From Tetmemena sp. SeJ-2015 (taxonomy: Eukaryota; Ciliophora; Spirotrichea; Sporadotrichida; Oxytrichidae), in NCBI GenBank assembly GCA_027382625.1, contig JAJKFJ010021654.1, forward strand, positions 1 to 64,000: DNA of 64,000 nt, in the 5' to 3' direction. The stretch's first letter is position 1. Every line of letters starts with the position of its first letter. The notes beneath the pieces were generated by a model. The model did no database searches. It was given only the letters and a program-made list of their open reading frames with translations, and was not told the DNA's origin. Below, piece by piece: positions 1 to 10,863 of the stretch. A program made the position numbers and the translations under genes.

Positions 1-4
1 AATA

Positions 5-1345
5 ATGCAAACAAGAGACTTAAAGGAAATCCATGCTTCAGATAAAGGAGAAACTTTTAGCTTTAATATAAAGGATCCTAAAGAGTTAAGAAGAAGTAAT
101 ATTTTTGTAAGTGACGATAGACAATAAGCTGAGGGCCCTCGGAGAAGAGGTTATTATGAATATTTGGAGAAGAACAGCTAACCGTCTAAAGAAGCAAGAG
201 ATAATTAACAGCCTTAGAGAGATAGTGATACTTCATATTCAAGAGGAATCCGCCCTCAAGGGCACTAAATCAGAGATTCTGAATCCTAGATATATAATGA
301 AAGGAGAGACTATGAAAGAGAGAGGATACAAATAACAGATTCAAGATAAAATAATGTGCCGATCAGGAATATTCCACCCCCACGCAATGTAATCAATGAA
401 TTAAGATAAATTGATCTTTCTATTGACAACTAAAAGCGGGATGATAGAAGATAATCAGATAGCAGAGATAAAGATAGGAATCACAGAGAGCTAAGTGTTC
501 AATACAAAAGAGAAGCAAGGTAGACCGATGATAAACTCACATCTCTAAGATATGATGATCAAAAGAGAGATTAAGATATTAGAGATACAAGAGGATTGAC
601 CTAAAATTAGCCAAGACTTTCATTTCAAAGTTATTAGAAGAATTATGGGTATTAAAATAATCAGCAAGATACCAGAAGAAAGGAATTCGATCCTGAAGAA
701 AGAGAAAAAGATCATCTAAGAATGGATAGAAGGCAAATAGAAAGAGATAATAATCAGAAGGTTGGAGAGAGAAGAGACTTTAGATAGACTGAACAATTTT
801 CGGGATAGTAATTTAGAAATGAAGATAGGAGATATGGCGATGGGTATGACGGTGATCTAGGGTCAAGAACGAATTTTGAAAGATAAGATGGTGCTTCTCA
901 AAGACGATACCAAAACACAGGAAGTACATAGAAAGGAGATTTTAGCTCTAGTTTCAACAGATAGACTAATCCTTACTCAGCATCATCTTAGGACTAAAGA
1001 CCCTTAGGACAAAGACCTAATGATAAATACTTTGATAGAAGACCAGGGAATTATCAATATGGAAATAATTTTGAGCCTAAACGAGATGATAGAGGGTAAA
1101 ACTATCAGAGATCCGGTTAAAATTCAAACTTCAATTAGAGGAGTGGAGGATACTAGCATACTCAAAATAGAAGTAGAAGCAGAAGTTATGGTGGGAATAA
1201 CTTAAATGCTTTCAGAGAAAGGAAAGATAGAGATTTAGGAGAGAGAGACGTTGGAGGTTATAGGCAAGGAGACTATAACAATCCTCAGAATGGATCACGA
1301 AAGGACAGCAAGGATATCTATGAGGAGGGGGAGATTAAGAAGTGA
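5..1345 (+). CDS. Arg/Asp/Gln/Asn-rich low-complexity protein, possibly 5' partial
   Basis: With TAA/TAG read as Gln, one frame stays open from the left edge to TGA at 1343-1345, about 446 codons from the ATG at position 5. The frame is already open before this ATG, so the true start may lie outside the window. The product is highly charged and disordered: Arg-Asp/Arg-Glu runs, many Asn and Gln, RSRSRS-like and RGG-like patches near the C-terminus, and a short acidic tail ending in GEIKK. This composition is typical of RNA-binding or splicing-associated tails, but no RRM or other fold is visible, so function is left open. No IES is needed to keep the frame. The next gene starts only 29 bases after the stop, on the same strand. 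Confidence 0.6.
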
Positions 1346-1374
1346 TCATCTAAATTAATTTTTAAGTTCTTAAA

Positions 1375-3167
1375 ATGGAACTCATTCTAATCATCGTTAT
1401 ACTACTTTCATAGCCAAAGTTTACGGTAATAAATTTTGATTATAAATGTAAAAGTTTACAAAAAGTATAGTTAAGATTACAAGACCTCAAAAAGGAAGGA
1501 GGTCTTTTGGGTTTGTGAATGCGCAAGACTATAATCCTGAGTTTAAACAAATGATAGAGAACTAGAATAAGATAAAATCAGACAAATAATTTCTTTTCTA
1601 TTAAATAGTACAGATTTGCAATAGTAGGCTCAGGACCAGCAGGGTTTTATTGTGGGAAATAACTACTTAAGAATGCCAAGAACATCAGAGTTGACATTTT
1701 CGATAGGAACCCTCATCCTTATGGATTAGTTAGAACTGGGGTTGCTCCAGACCATCCTGAAATGAAAAAGATAGAGAACGATTATTCAGAGATATTAAGA
1801 GACTCAGAGAGATGCAGGTTCTTCGGAAATGTTTGGGTAGGAACTAATGGAGGCATTCCTTTATCCAAGCTTAAAGAGCTATATTCGGGTGTTGTCTTAG
1901 CTTATGGAGCTACGAGTGAGAGATCTCTTGGCCTCTCTAATGAGTTTTCTCTTAAGGGTGTACTTTCCTCTCGCTAAATGGCTAGTTGGTATAATGGCTC
2001 TTTGGACAATAAACTTGACTTGGAGAAAGATCTAGATCTGGGAAATGTCAAGGACATCGCAATAATCGGAAACGGTAATGTGGCCATGGATATTACAAGA
2101 GTACTTTTAAAAAACCCTAAGTTGCTGGAGCCTTATGATGCTCCATCATCTGTGGTTGAGCATCTTAAGAGAATTAATCTAAGAAATTTGAGCTTGATTG
2201 GAAGAAGAGGAGTTGTACAAACTGCTTTTACAATTAAAGAGATAAGAGAAGTTAGCAGGATAGAGGGGGTTCAACTTTACATGTTTGAGGATGAGTATTA
2301 ACAAGGCAGAAATGAAGAAAGCATTGCGGAACTTAATGCTGGCTTTAGTCCTCTTTCCAGAGGATGGAATAGAAGAACGGAGTTTCTTGCAAGTACTTGC
2401 AAGCTAATCAAAAGTTAGGAGGAATTTCAAGACATTTATCATAGGAATTAGGCAGGAACTAAGAACGTCTTTCTGAGATACCTTCTCAATCCAGTTGAAC
2501 TTATTCACCCTATAATTGATAAGTTTATATGAGATTTTTTTCTTCAAAATTGATTGGAGGATAAAATGGGAGAGTGAGTTAAGTGAAATTGTAAAGAATG
2601 AAGCTTGAGGGTGGTGTTGGAGAATAAAAGGCTGTTCCTGTTTCCCCTTAAGAAACTTAGTCACTAGATTGTTAGTTACTTATCAAAAGTATTGGATATT
2701 AATCACAACCTATTGAGGGTGTATCCTTTAACAATAAAACTCATACTATTCCAAACAGTCACGGCTGCGTTTTGAATAAAGACGGCTAGGTTGAGCCTGG
2801 CCTTTATGTTGCAGGTTGGCTAAAGAGAGGACCCTCAGGTTTAATTGTCTATTTTCTATTGTAGTATATTTTTCAGGAATTATAGACGCCACTCTTAGAG
2901 ACTCTGTAGAAACCTTCAAAATGATCAAGCATCATATGGAATAAGACTTGCGTTATTTCTATCTATTCCCTCTTTAAATTTCAATTGCTAGAAGAGAAAA
3001 CTACCTCGATAGAAGACGTATTGAGAATAGTGCCTTCAGATTAGTAAACTGTAAACTTCGAACAGTGGCTAAAGGTTGACAAAGTTGAAAAAGACAGAGG
3101 CCAGGAGAAGGGAAAGCTGAGAGAGAAGATCCTAAATAAAGAGGAGATGCTTCAAATAGCGAAGTGA
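1375..3167 (+). CDS. FDXR: NADPH:adrenodoxin (ferredoxin) oxidoreductase, mitochondrial, split by five IESs
   Basis: This FAD enzyme passes electrons from NADPH to mitochondrial ferredoxin, for Fe-S cluster assembly or P450-type reactions. Visible landmarks in order: an N-terminal basic stretch; the FAD loop GSGPAGFYCG; the family block PHPYGLVRTGVAPDHPEMK; the NADPH loop GNGNVAMD; SIGYQSQPI; GLYVAGWLKRGPSGLI; and a C-terminal VNFEQW...GKLREKI...EEML block. The frame is broken five times by inserts between direct repeats (AAAGTTTAC, AAATA, ATT, ATT, TTG; see separate entries). Removing 35+19+50+35+37 nt leaves 1617 nt, exactly 539 codons including TGA, close to animal FDXR (about 490 aa). None of the five inserts has a length divisible by three. 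I chose the ATG at 1375 because it is in frame after the first excision; the first 60 or so residues are less certain. Confidence 0.9.
1416..1450. other. IES, pointer AAAGTTTAC
   Basis: Nine-base direct repeat at 1416-1424 and 1451-1459. The 35-bp insert is AT-rich. Its removal joins the first codons of the FDXR gene in frame to KSIVKITRPQKG. Confidence 0.75.
1584..1602. other. IES, pointer AAATA
   Basis: Repeat at 1584-1588 and 1603-1607. Loss of 19 nt joins ..IKSDK directly to QYRFAIVGSGPAG, bringing the FAD-binding loop into frame. Too short for an intron and has no GT..AG ends. Confidence 0.85.
2503..2552. other. IES, pointer ATT
   Basis: ATT at 2503-2505 and 2553-2555. Loss of 50 nt removes an in-frame TGA and gives NPVELIGGQNGRVSQVKL, which matches the family pattern of a conserved 'LI..dGRV..v.l' stretch. 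Confidence 0.8.
2844..2878. other. IES, pointer ATT
   Basis: ATT at 2844-2846 and 2879-2881. Although the insert contains GT and CAG, a GT..AG intron there would give the wrong phase; pointer excision of 35 nt gives GPSGLIIDATLRDSV in frame. Confidence 0.75.
2948..2984. other. IES, pointer TTG
   Basis: TTG at 2948-2950 and 2985-2987. Loss of 37 nt joins HHMEQDL to LEEKTTSIEDVL and puts the conserved C-terminal block in frame. Confidence 0.75.
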
Positions 3168-3426
3168 TCTTCATCCAAGAATCACTGAAGTTATTTAAGT
3201 AGAATAGATATTTAAGTTAATAAAGCTTAACTGCTACAATTAGAGAAATGCCTTATTATTGGCAATATATATACTATCAACGTAATACACATTTATAAGT
3301 ATCTGAGAGAGAGAGAGAAAAATTTATCTCTCTCAAAAGTATATTGGATCAAAGTGAAACATAGGAAGAACTTCACTCATCTTTACTTAGGTCAGTCTCT
3401 TAAAAATTAAAACACAGATCATATCA

Positions 3427-6400
3427 TCATAAAAAAGTTTAATTGGAATTTATAATAAATAAGTCTGTTAAAGAGTTATACTAAACTTCTAGGGCCTCTT
3501 TTGCCTAAAAGTTGAATTTCTAATTTATTTCTTATTCTCCATCTAGTTTGAAGGGCTAGGCAAGGTCATCAAGTTCATTGTAGAAAATGATTGAAACGTG
3601 AATCCTTTTGGGGCATCTCTGATGAAAGCAGGGCTAAGGCTGCTTTCCTAACTTTAACAACAAAATAAATACACTGCTGATGTCGATATAATTTTGAAGT
3701 TCCTCTCTAGCCAAGTTCTTTCTTTGCATTTTGCATCCGCTCTCGTTTGAATTCTTAAAATTTGAGTTTTAGTATTCTCTGATCTCCTTTTAGTTGCTTG
3801 ATGTGCTTTAATTGCTACTCAAAATATTCAATCGATAAAGAGGGGATTCCTGATCATAGAAATCAGTCTACTTCTTATTCAAAATTCCTGGGTTATCAAT
3901 AAAAAACGAACTTATAATCACTGAGAGCATCTATTTCTTATAAATTCTTAACAATCTTTTTCAAAGAGTCCTATCGGATGAATTGGAATTTCTTTGCCTC
4001 CGAGTTCTTGCTTGTTTATACTGCTCGTCCTGACTTTTAGTTTTGCTTTCTTTAGTCTTGAGGCTTGCTCTTATTTCCTTCTTTCCTCTCTTTAGTGAAG
4101 TCTTTAGTTCTAAATCCTGGAGGTGTTAACTTCTCCATTTGCATTTTCTTGTATACTTTGTAGGTCGAGATAGGATTTAGAGTATAGATGAATATAATAG
4201 ATAGTGAGAACTATATTAGAGTAAAGTGTGGACTTCATTTGCTATTGATGAGTGGTGGTGGTGGCTTTTTTGAATTTTGAAAGTCTGCTTCCTTTATCTG
4301 ATTCATTATCTTAATGAGATTAGATACTCCCCTCCTCCACTGATATGCAACAAGCAATTCACATATATTCAAAAGTTGCTAATATGCTAAGATGGTGTAG
4401 ACTATCTTTGAGCCTTTAGATGCAGCCCATATCCTTGAAATCTTGAGTTGAGATTTTGGAAAACGCAGGCTTAGAGTAATTAGTGTTTACAAAAGACTGT
4501 TTCCCTTGGGAGATAGCCCCGAAAGAATGAAGTTTGTGGGTAGAATTCAAAAATTGGTGAGACTATCTTCTAAAGTCCCGAGACTTCATTGGTATCGGAA
4601 GATTTAGCAAAGATTGTTGAGAGAATTGCTCATCAGATTTTAGTTGAGTGCTGCATTCGATGGAGCTCATTCTTGCAGCCTTGGCTTGATCGAAGTTACG
4701 CGAAGAGAAAATGTTGTTCTGCTAAATGCAAGCTGAAGAGGCAGGTAAAAGATTGATGTTGAGGCCATTCATATTTCTGAGGAGTGTGGCTTGAGGTTTA
4801 ATTTATTTAAATTATTTGTAAAAATGCCTGACTGTATCTCACTCATTTGATTCATATCTAAGTTGGATCTAGAAGGATTTCCATCTAAATCCTAAACGAA
4901 TGAACAAATAAACTTGTATAGCATATCCTCATCTTTTTCATTCTCCTCAATAAGATGAAGTTTAGTAATCGAAGCACCTTCTTGTGTTCCTTCGGTTTGA
5001 ATAGCGACACCTAGCTTCCACTAGTTTCATTATTCGTAGTAAACTCCTATTTTTGAAATTCTTGACTCTTCGTGATTTGAAGATCTCCACTGGCAGCATT
5101 GGATCTGGGAAGACTTGCTGAAAGCCTTCGCTGCTCTCTGTACTTTTTCTAAAATGCCTCAAACTTCTTCTCATCGTACTAGCGATATTCCTTGGTTAAA
5201 TCTATGTAGTCCTTTTCCTCCTCGTTGAGAGAGAATAATTGGTCAGATTTGTGAAAATCCAAGAGCGTCAAATCGATTGAAGTTATACTTGGCTGGCGTG
5301 CACTCTTCATTTAGGGTTCATTGGTGGCGAGTGAGTTGGTGTTATTATTAAGGAGTGCGATAGTGATCACGCCCTTTTATTTTTGAGGAGTGATTCTGTC
5401 GTCATCTGTATTTGAAGCAACTCTCAGCCTATCGGTATCTGATCAAAAAGCAAAGTAAAGAAAGACTTGAGAGATTCTAGAGGAATCTCTAAGGTAGAGA
5501 AATGAAGGAGAGGCACCCGAAAACCGTCAGCATGGTCTTTGGGTTTCTCTGACTTTACGCTTTGGTTTAGAAGTTCTTCATAAGCTGTTCTTCGCAGATG
5601 TCCCAATCGTCTTAGGTATTTCATTCCAGCAATCATGTTCTTATCTTTCTCTTCCTCTTCAATCTTCAACTGGTTTAAAACAGAAAGAGAAGGAAGATAT
5701 GAAACATATTTTAAGTGTTCTAGAGGGGTTGGCAAGCATTATTGAATTTATTAAATTTGCATGGAGAATCCCACTACTTAAATTATTATCCACTCAATCC
5801 AAATGCAATATTGATTTAAGAAGGAAACTTGCACTACTTTTAAGCAATTTAATTTTAAAAGCCTGCAGAAATTTAATTACTTATGGTAAACAATATCTAA
5901 TTAAGATAGAGCGTAAATATAGCAAACTACAATTTCTTCATTATATTTAGGCAATAATTGAAGTTCCTGTTGGAACTGAAGAGCTTCCTTTGAGAAATTA
6001 AACGTTTTATTATTTTGCAGGGCTTCTCTTCGGATTATTTAAACTTACCTTCAACCTTTATTATAAAGACATCACATCAATATTCATAGTTTACGTTCTA
6101 ACTTCTTTCTGACTTGTGCAAGTGTCTTAGAGGGATGAGGTGAGGAAGGAATCTTTTAGAGAGCTGTATATTCGAGATCCCTCTATTTTTCTTGGCTGGA
6201 TAAGGAACTTTACGTGTTCTGCTTCGTCAGCAGTAGCAGTCCTTGCCTCTTCTACTAGCTAGACTGTAAGTGCCCGGCAACACCTATCGTAGTAGACTGA
6301 GTTTTTGCAAATCGAACAATTTACTCATCCAACTCACACAGCCTACCTATTCTGGTCTTGTAAACTAAATATTTTCATTAATAAGATAGAATTTTTTAAA

Positions 6401-6598
6401 GTGTGTAATAAGTTTAAGGGTCTAGTTTGGAGATAGGTATAGTACTAGAGTACAAGTGCTCTTTGACTCCTTTCACTAAGGGCTCAATCAAAAAGCAAAT
6501 AAATATTTCTATGTGATATAAAATCTGGGAGTAGTTAAATTCGGAAGAAGTGGATTCAGCTGGTTGAGGGGTGTGAATTTCGCCCTTTTCGAAACCCA
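3427..6598 (-). CDS. large unidentified protein, minus strand, several IESs
   Basis: A long minus-strand coding region, read with UAR as Gln, starts at ATG 6598-6596 (MGFEKGEIH) and runs to TGA at 3429-3427, roughly 950-1000 residues after excisions. It is Ser/Lys/Gln-rich with short coiled-coil-like stretches (EEEEKDK, REERRKQEQ) and no domain I recognise. The C-terminal part (IHVSIIFYNELDDLAQPF) is the most ordered-looking. Frame changes are explained by inserts at 4343-4381 and 4778-4791 and by others I could not place exactly. The AT-rich stretch near 5700-5950 may be a larger IES or intron; three frames are open there. The gene converges on FDXR and diverges from the DNAJB13-like gene. 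Confidence 0.6.
4343..4381. other. IES, pointer ATATGC (GCATAT on coding strand)
   Basis: Repeat at 4343-4348 and 4382-4387. The 39-bp insert carries an in-frame TGA of the minus-strand gene; excision joins LKDSLHHLSI to SVEEGSIQSHQ in frame. Confidence 0.7.
4778..4791. other. very short IES, pointer TGAGG (CCTCA on coding strand)
   Basis: Repeat at 4778-4782 and 4792-4796. Only 14 nt including one pointer would be lost. It restores the minus-strand frame from NKLNL to RNMNGLNINLL. Confidence 0.6.
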
Positions 6599-6753
6599 TT
6601 CCAGAATTATTTTTAAAACAATATTGTATAAATCGATTTTTAGTTCAGTATAATTTCTCATATCATATTCTATGTGGCAGGTGAATTTGTACCACCATCA
6701 TCATGAATATTTCTAATCTTGGGGGAAATAATTAAAATATAAGAAAGTTAAAT

Positions 6754-8019
6754 ATGAGTAAGAGTTACTACGACATCCTGGAGCTATCAAGACAGGCATC
6801 ACATGAGCAGATCGCCCAAGCGTAAAATTGTTTATGAATTTAACTTGAGTATAGATTCCGAAGACTTGCTCTCAAGTTCCACCCACTGCGTAATCCCACA
6901 GATCTTGCCACCAACTCATCCAGATTCTCAGAGATTTGCGAAGCTTATGATGTCCTCTCTAATGGTAACTATAATCTTCAATATAACCGCCGCTGCTTTG
7001 ATCCTTGATTAGTATTTCATTAAATTTAAAGATTGGATAGGATAAAGTGTTTTTGTTATTCATTAGTTGAGAGAAAGGCCTAATATGACAAGTTTGGAGA
7101 ATATGGTCTGAAGGAGGGAATTACGAACGCTTCAGGAAGTAAGAACAATCAATCACTGATCTCATTTTGATAGAGACTGTTGGAGGGTACAGATTCGCAG
7201 GAAACTCTTATGAAATCTTTGACAAGTTCTTTGGCAACACCAATCCATTCATCGATAAATTGGAAGATGATGGCAGAGATCAGTTCGGCTCCATGTTTGG
7301 AGATGCATTCGGAGGACAGACTCAACCTGCTATTCCCTCTCCTGCCAATATCGAGATCATCGTATTATTAATCACATTACGCACACAATTTTATTACTAA
7401 TCACCCTCGACTGCACTCTGCACGAGTTCTACAATGGCTGTTTGAAGCACATTGAGTTCGAGAGAGAGGTCTTAACTCATGATGGAAAGACGGTCAGAGG
7501 GGAGAAAGTTGACATGAACGTGGAGGTCAAACCAGGCTTCTCTGAGAATACTGTGCTCGAATTCCCTTCCAAGGGAAATGAAGCTCATGCCCAAAAGCCA
7601 AGCAAATTAGTTATAAGATTCGCTTAGGTGCCTCATGACTCCTACAGAAGAAATGGAAGCGATCTTATCTACACCTAAAAGATTAGCCTAGAGCAGGCAC
7701 TCGTGTCAGAACCAGTTTAACTTGTAAGTAAAGAGTTTAGGATAACGATTTTTATTTAGAGGGCTTTAGATGGAAGATCAATAGTTGTCACAGTAGATGA
7801 GATCATCACTCCTTAGACAGTTAAGCTAGTGCAAGGAGAGGGCATGCCAATCACTCTCAACGGATAAGAGAACTTCTTGATCACTTAAAGAATGTGAATG
7901 AGCTACCCAAGGGCGATCTGTATATTAGGTTTGACATCTAATTCCCTAAGAAGATATCCAATCATCACAAGCAAACCATTCTGCAGGCACTTAGATAAAA
8001 CGATGAGGAGAATGAATGA
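6754..8019 (+). CDS. DNAJB13: DNAJB13-type J-domain protein (radial-spoke co-chaperone)
   Basis: Type II DnaJ layout: an N-terminal J domain (SYYDILEL... to RKAQYDKFGEYGL), a Gly/Phe-type linker (GGYRFAGNSYEIFDKFFG), then two C-terminal substrate-binding domains (TLDCTLHEFYNGC, VDMNVEVKPG, GEGMP, PKGDLYIRFDIQFP, KQTILQAL). The J-domain tripeptide is HPL instead of the catalytic HPD (KFHPLRNPTD). That change is known in the axonemal DNAJB13/RSP16 subfamily, which does not need to stimulate Hsp70. A GT..AG intron lies at about 6965-7066 and another near 7725-7760. An 11-nt IES (pointer TGAT) is at 7158-7168, and another insert lies near 7350-7400 (ATCA or longer repeat). One frame change around 7850-7890 is unresolved. 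TGA is at 8017-8019. Confidence 0.85.
7158..7168. other. very short IES, pointer TGAT
   Basis: TGAT at 7158-7161 and 7169-7172. Loss of 11 nt removes an in-frame TGA and joins NNQSLI to ETVGGYRFAGN. Confidence 0.7.
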
Positions 8020-8123
8020 AATTATGCATGTTTTAGAATTATTTAAGCACTTTAGTAACTTTAGATCGTTTGGGTATAGGGATAATTGATGACTCAATAA
8101 TCAATAGCAATATATTTAGTAAA

Positions 8124-10634
8124 ATGGAAAGTACAACTATAGACATAGAGAGGATTAGGTATGCTCACTATTGCTATGATAGATCTTAATTTTATAATGA
8201 AGAAACTTTTTTATTATAACTATACCAGCCACAAGGAATCGAGAGTATGGCTTTGAGTTATGACAAATCACTACTCGCAGTTGGTAAGTATTATACGCTA
8301 TGATTATAACTTTTAGCCAGAGAAAACAAAAGCATAGAGATCTGGAAAGTCCCACACTCTTGGGCTCAGCTTTATGTCATTCCAGGGCACAAAAATTGCG
8401 ACATTAGAAGAATACACTGGTTTGAGCCAAAGTTTAAATTTTTCTGATTATCAAAATCCTTATTTTAAGCACAACAAATATGCCACGAAAGAGCAGCAGA
8501 CTTACTCTCAATTCACTTTACTATCAGTCAACTGATAAGAAGTTTCACAAGAGAAGACTTGTGACGACTGGCCTAAACGGGATGGTGATCGAGTGGGACC
8601 TCATAACTTGCAGACCTAAGTCTAAGTATGTTTGCAACTCAGCTATTTGGGACTCTAAAATGCTAGGCAAGTTTATCTACCTCGCATGTGAAGATGGAAC
8701 TGTCAGGATACTCAAAATCAAGAAGAACAAGATCGAATATGTCAGATAGCTATTCAAAGCTGATTCAGCCTGTCTCTCTATAGAACTGATTAAGTCAGCG
8801 CGAAATCTAATCCTGAAAATGAAGATGGAAATGACGGTCTAGTTAAAAACTTGTTCGCTGGCTACTCTGATTCTTCAATTAGGAAATGGGACTTAATTAC
8901 AGGAAACTCTCTACTTCATTTCTAAAAGGACAGCATGAAGAAATAGAAGAAAAGTAATACTTAATGCTGCATCTGGTAGATCAAGCTATTCGGAGAGTAT
9001 TTGATAAGTGGAGATTCTCAGGGACATGTTTCCATTTGGGACTCTCAATTTGGAACTCTCAAAAGACCTTTACAAATCTTCAAGGAGACATAAATTCTCT
9101 GGAAGTAAATGCAGAATATAAAAGTGTATATGCCAGTGGAGCTGATTCTAGAGTGATACACTCTTCAGCTTAAGAAATCGCAGCAAGGCTCAGAGGAATG
9201 GATATTTGCTTCAATCTTTAGAGGTCAGTCTCATGATATCAAATCTCTGGTTCTCTTAAACCCAGGAAACTTATCTCCTCAGGCGTAACTACTGATATAT
9301 GCCTCTACAATTTACAAGATGGAAGAATGCAAGACTAGTTCGGCAAGGACTCTAAGCATCAGCAAATGACAACCAAGCTAAGGCATATCGCTCCTTTCCC
9401 TTTCAAGAAATTCACTTAATTCGGAGGATCACTATTAGGAATGGTTAATGGAAGTCTCAGAGCTGTTGACCTCTACAGTGAAGAGAGCTAATAGGAAGTT
9501 TTGAAAATCGAAAAAAGTGGAGACTATAACCTTCGTGCCTTTGACCATTTAGATGAGTTTGTGGCCTTCAGCGATGCAAGAGACACCCAAGTATTCAAAT
9601 TCGAGCAGAAGAGTCTAAACTTAACCAAGCTAACAAAGAAGATATGCCATGAGAATGATTTGAAGAGCTTACCTACTTCTGTCTATCTGAAAATTGTGTA
9701 TCTTTAATTTACAGAGATGACCAAAAGAACCTCAGACTTCTGACTCTGGACTAGAATCTAGAAGTGCACACTTTTTCTCTTGAGTAAGATCTTAAGTTGC
9801 TGGATTCCTTCAACTTGAATGACCTTTTCGATCAGTACTTCACCTCTAAGAAGATAAGAAGCTATGATAAACTGCCCTCAGTGGTAGATTTCAATCCTCT
9901 ATCATAGTAACTGATAATCTCTTTCTAGGACTCCTCTCTGTTTTGCATTGTGGATGTCACTAAGAAGCAGATCTCGTGGAACCTTCCAGAGTTGCAAAAT
10001 GAAATTCCACTCTGCCTATAGAGCGACTAAGACACACTCATAGTTGCCTATGACTCAAACAAGATCATGATCTATGATCTTCTGAATAAGAGGATCCACA
10101 ACTGGAGCTCTAAGTACTCAAATAAGCTACCCTAAAATTTCCAACAGTTTAAATAGTAGTGTTATTAAATTTCCTGACTAGATACAACCGAATGGTTGGA
10201 ATAGTGCAAGTATCTAGTTCTAAGTATCTGCTATACACTAACTACACCTACTGCATCTTGGACTTGACTTAGGGAGTACCTGAAGAGGTAGAGATCATTT
10301 AAAATCACCCAGGAAAGACAGCTACTGAAAAGGGAATGAACTAAGGACAGGGAGCGGAAAGTTGGTTCTCTAACTTGAAACTCAGCCAGGAGAGATACGT
10401 TCAAGCAGCAAAAGGCAAACTACCTCCTTAAATTGTCTTTGATTCTTTATAATTGAGAGCGAGGTGAGCTCAGGAAAGAAAGAGAAGAATCTCACTATTA
10501 GCAACAAAATCAAGGGTATTCTCTCTATGGATTATGATCCAGAAACTAAGAAGCTTAAGGTTGTGGAGAATGTTTGGAAGAGAGTTGTGGACAACTTCCA
10601 AGGCACTGTCGCCATCAAAAGATTCGGCTAATGA
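8124..10634 (+). CDS. UTP4: UTP4/cirhin, WD40 subunit of the small-subunit processome
   Basis: UTP4 belongs to the t-UTP/UtpA complex that binds nascent pre-rRNA in the nucleolus. The protein starts with a WD-repeat stretch (SLLAVARENKSIEIWKV, GLNGMVIEWDL, LACEDGTVRILKI, GYSDSSIRKWDLITG, GDSQGHVSIWDSQFG) in the order seen in cirhin. It continues through a second propeller-like half and ends with the Phe-Gly tail typical of the family (VAIKRFGQ). A 33-nt GT..AG intron is at 8284-8316. Breaks near 8430-8470, 8800-8850, 9220, 9700 and 10170 are probably further introns or IESs that I did not resolve. Start ATG 8124 follows a short AT-rich gap after the J-protein gene; TGA is at 10632-10634. Confidence 0.8.
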
Positions 10635-10863
10635 TCACTTCTCTTCAAAAATGCTGGCTCGTTTGGAAATAATTAGTCCTTTAATTAAAATTAACTCATT
10701 TTATAGCATATTTACAAACTCTTAACTCCTCTTAATTTATATAATCAAGCTGAAACACTCTTCTTTAAACTTGCATTTAGCTTTTTAATCTTCCTCCCAA
10801 AACTTTCAACAGCGCTTTTACTGCTCTTGCTCTTCTATTCTAGTAAATTTAATTAAAAAATCA

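Noticed and set aside
2836..2881. GT..AG intron in FDXR starting at GTCTATTTT and ending TTTTTCAG.
   Set aside because: Splicing there yields the wrong phase (L-I-E-L-Q); excision at the ATT repeats gives the correct IIDATLRDSV.
3300..3340. GAGAGAGA...TCTCTC hairpin as a transcription terminator.
   Set aside because: Simple dinucleotide repeats that can pair by composition; no evidence for this terminator type in ciliates.
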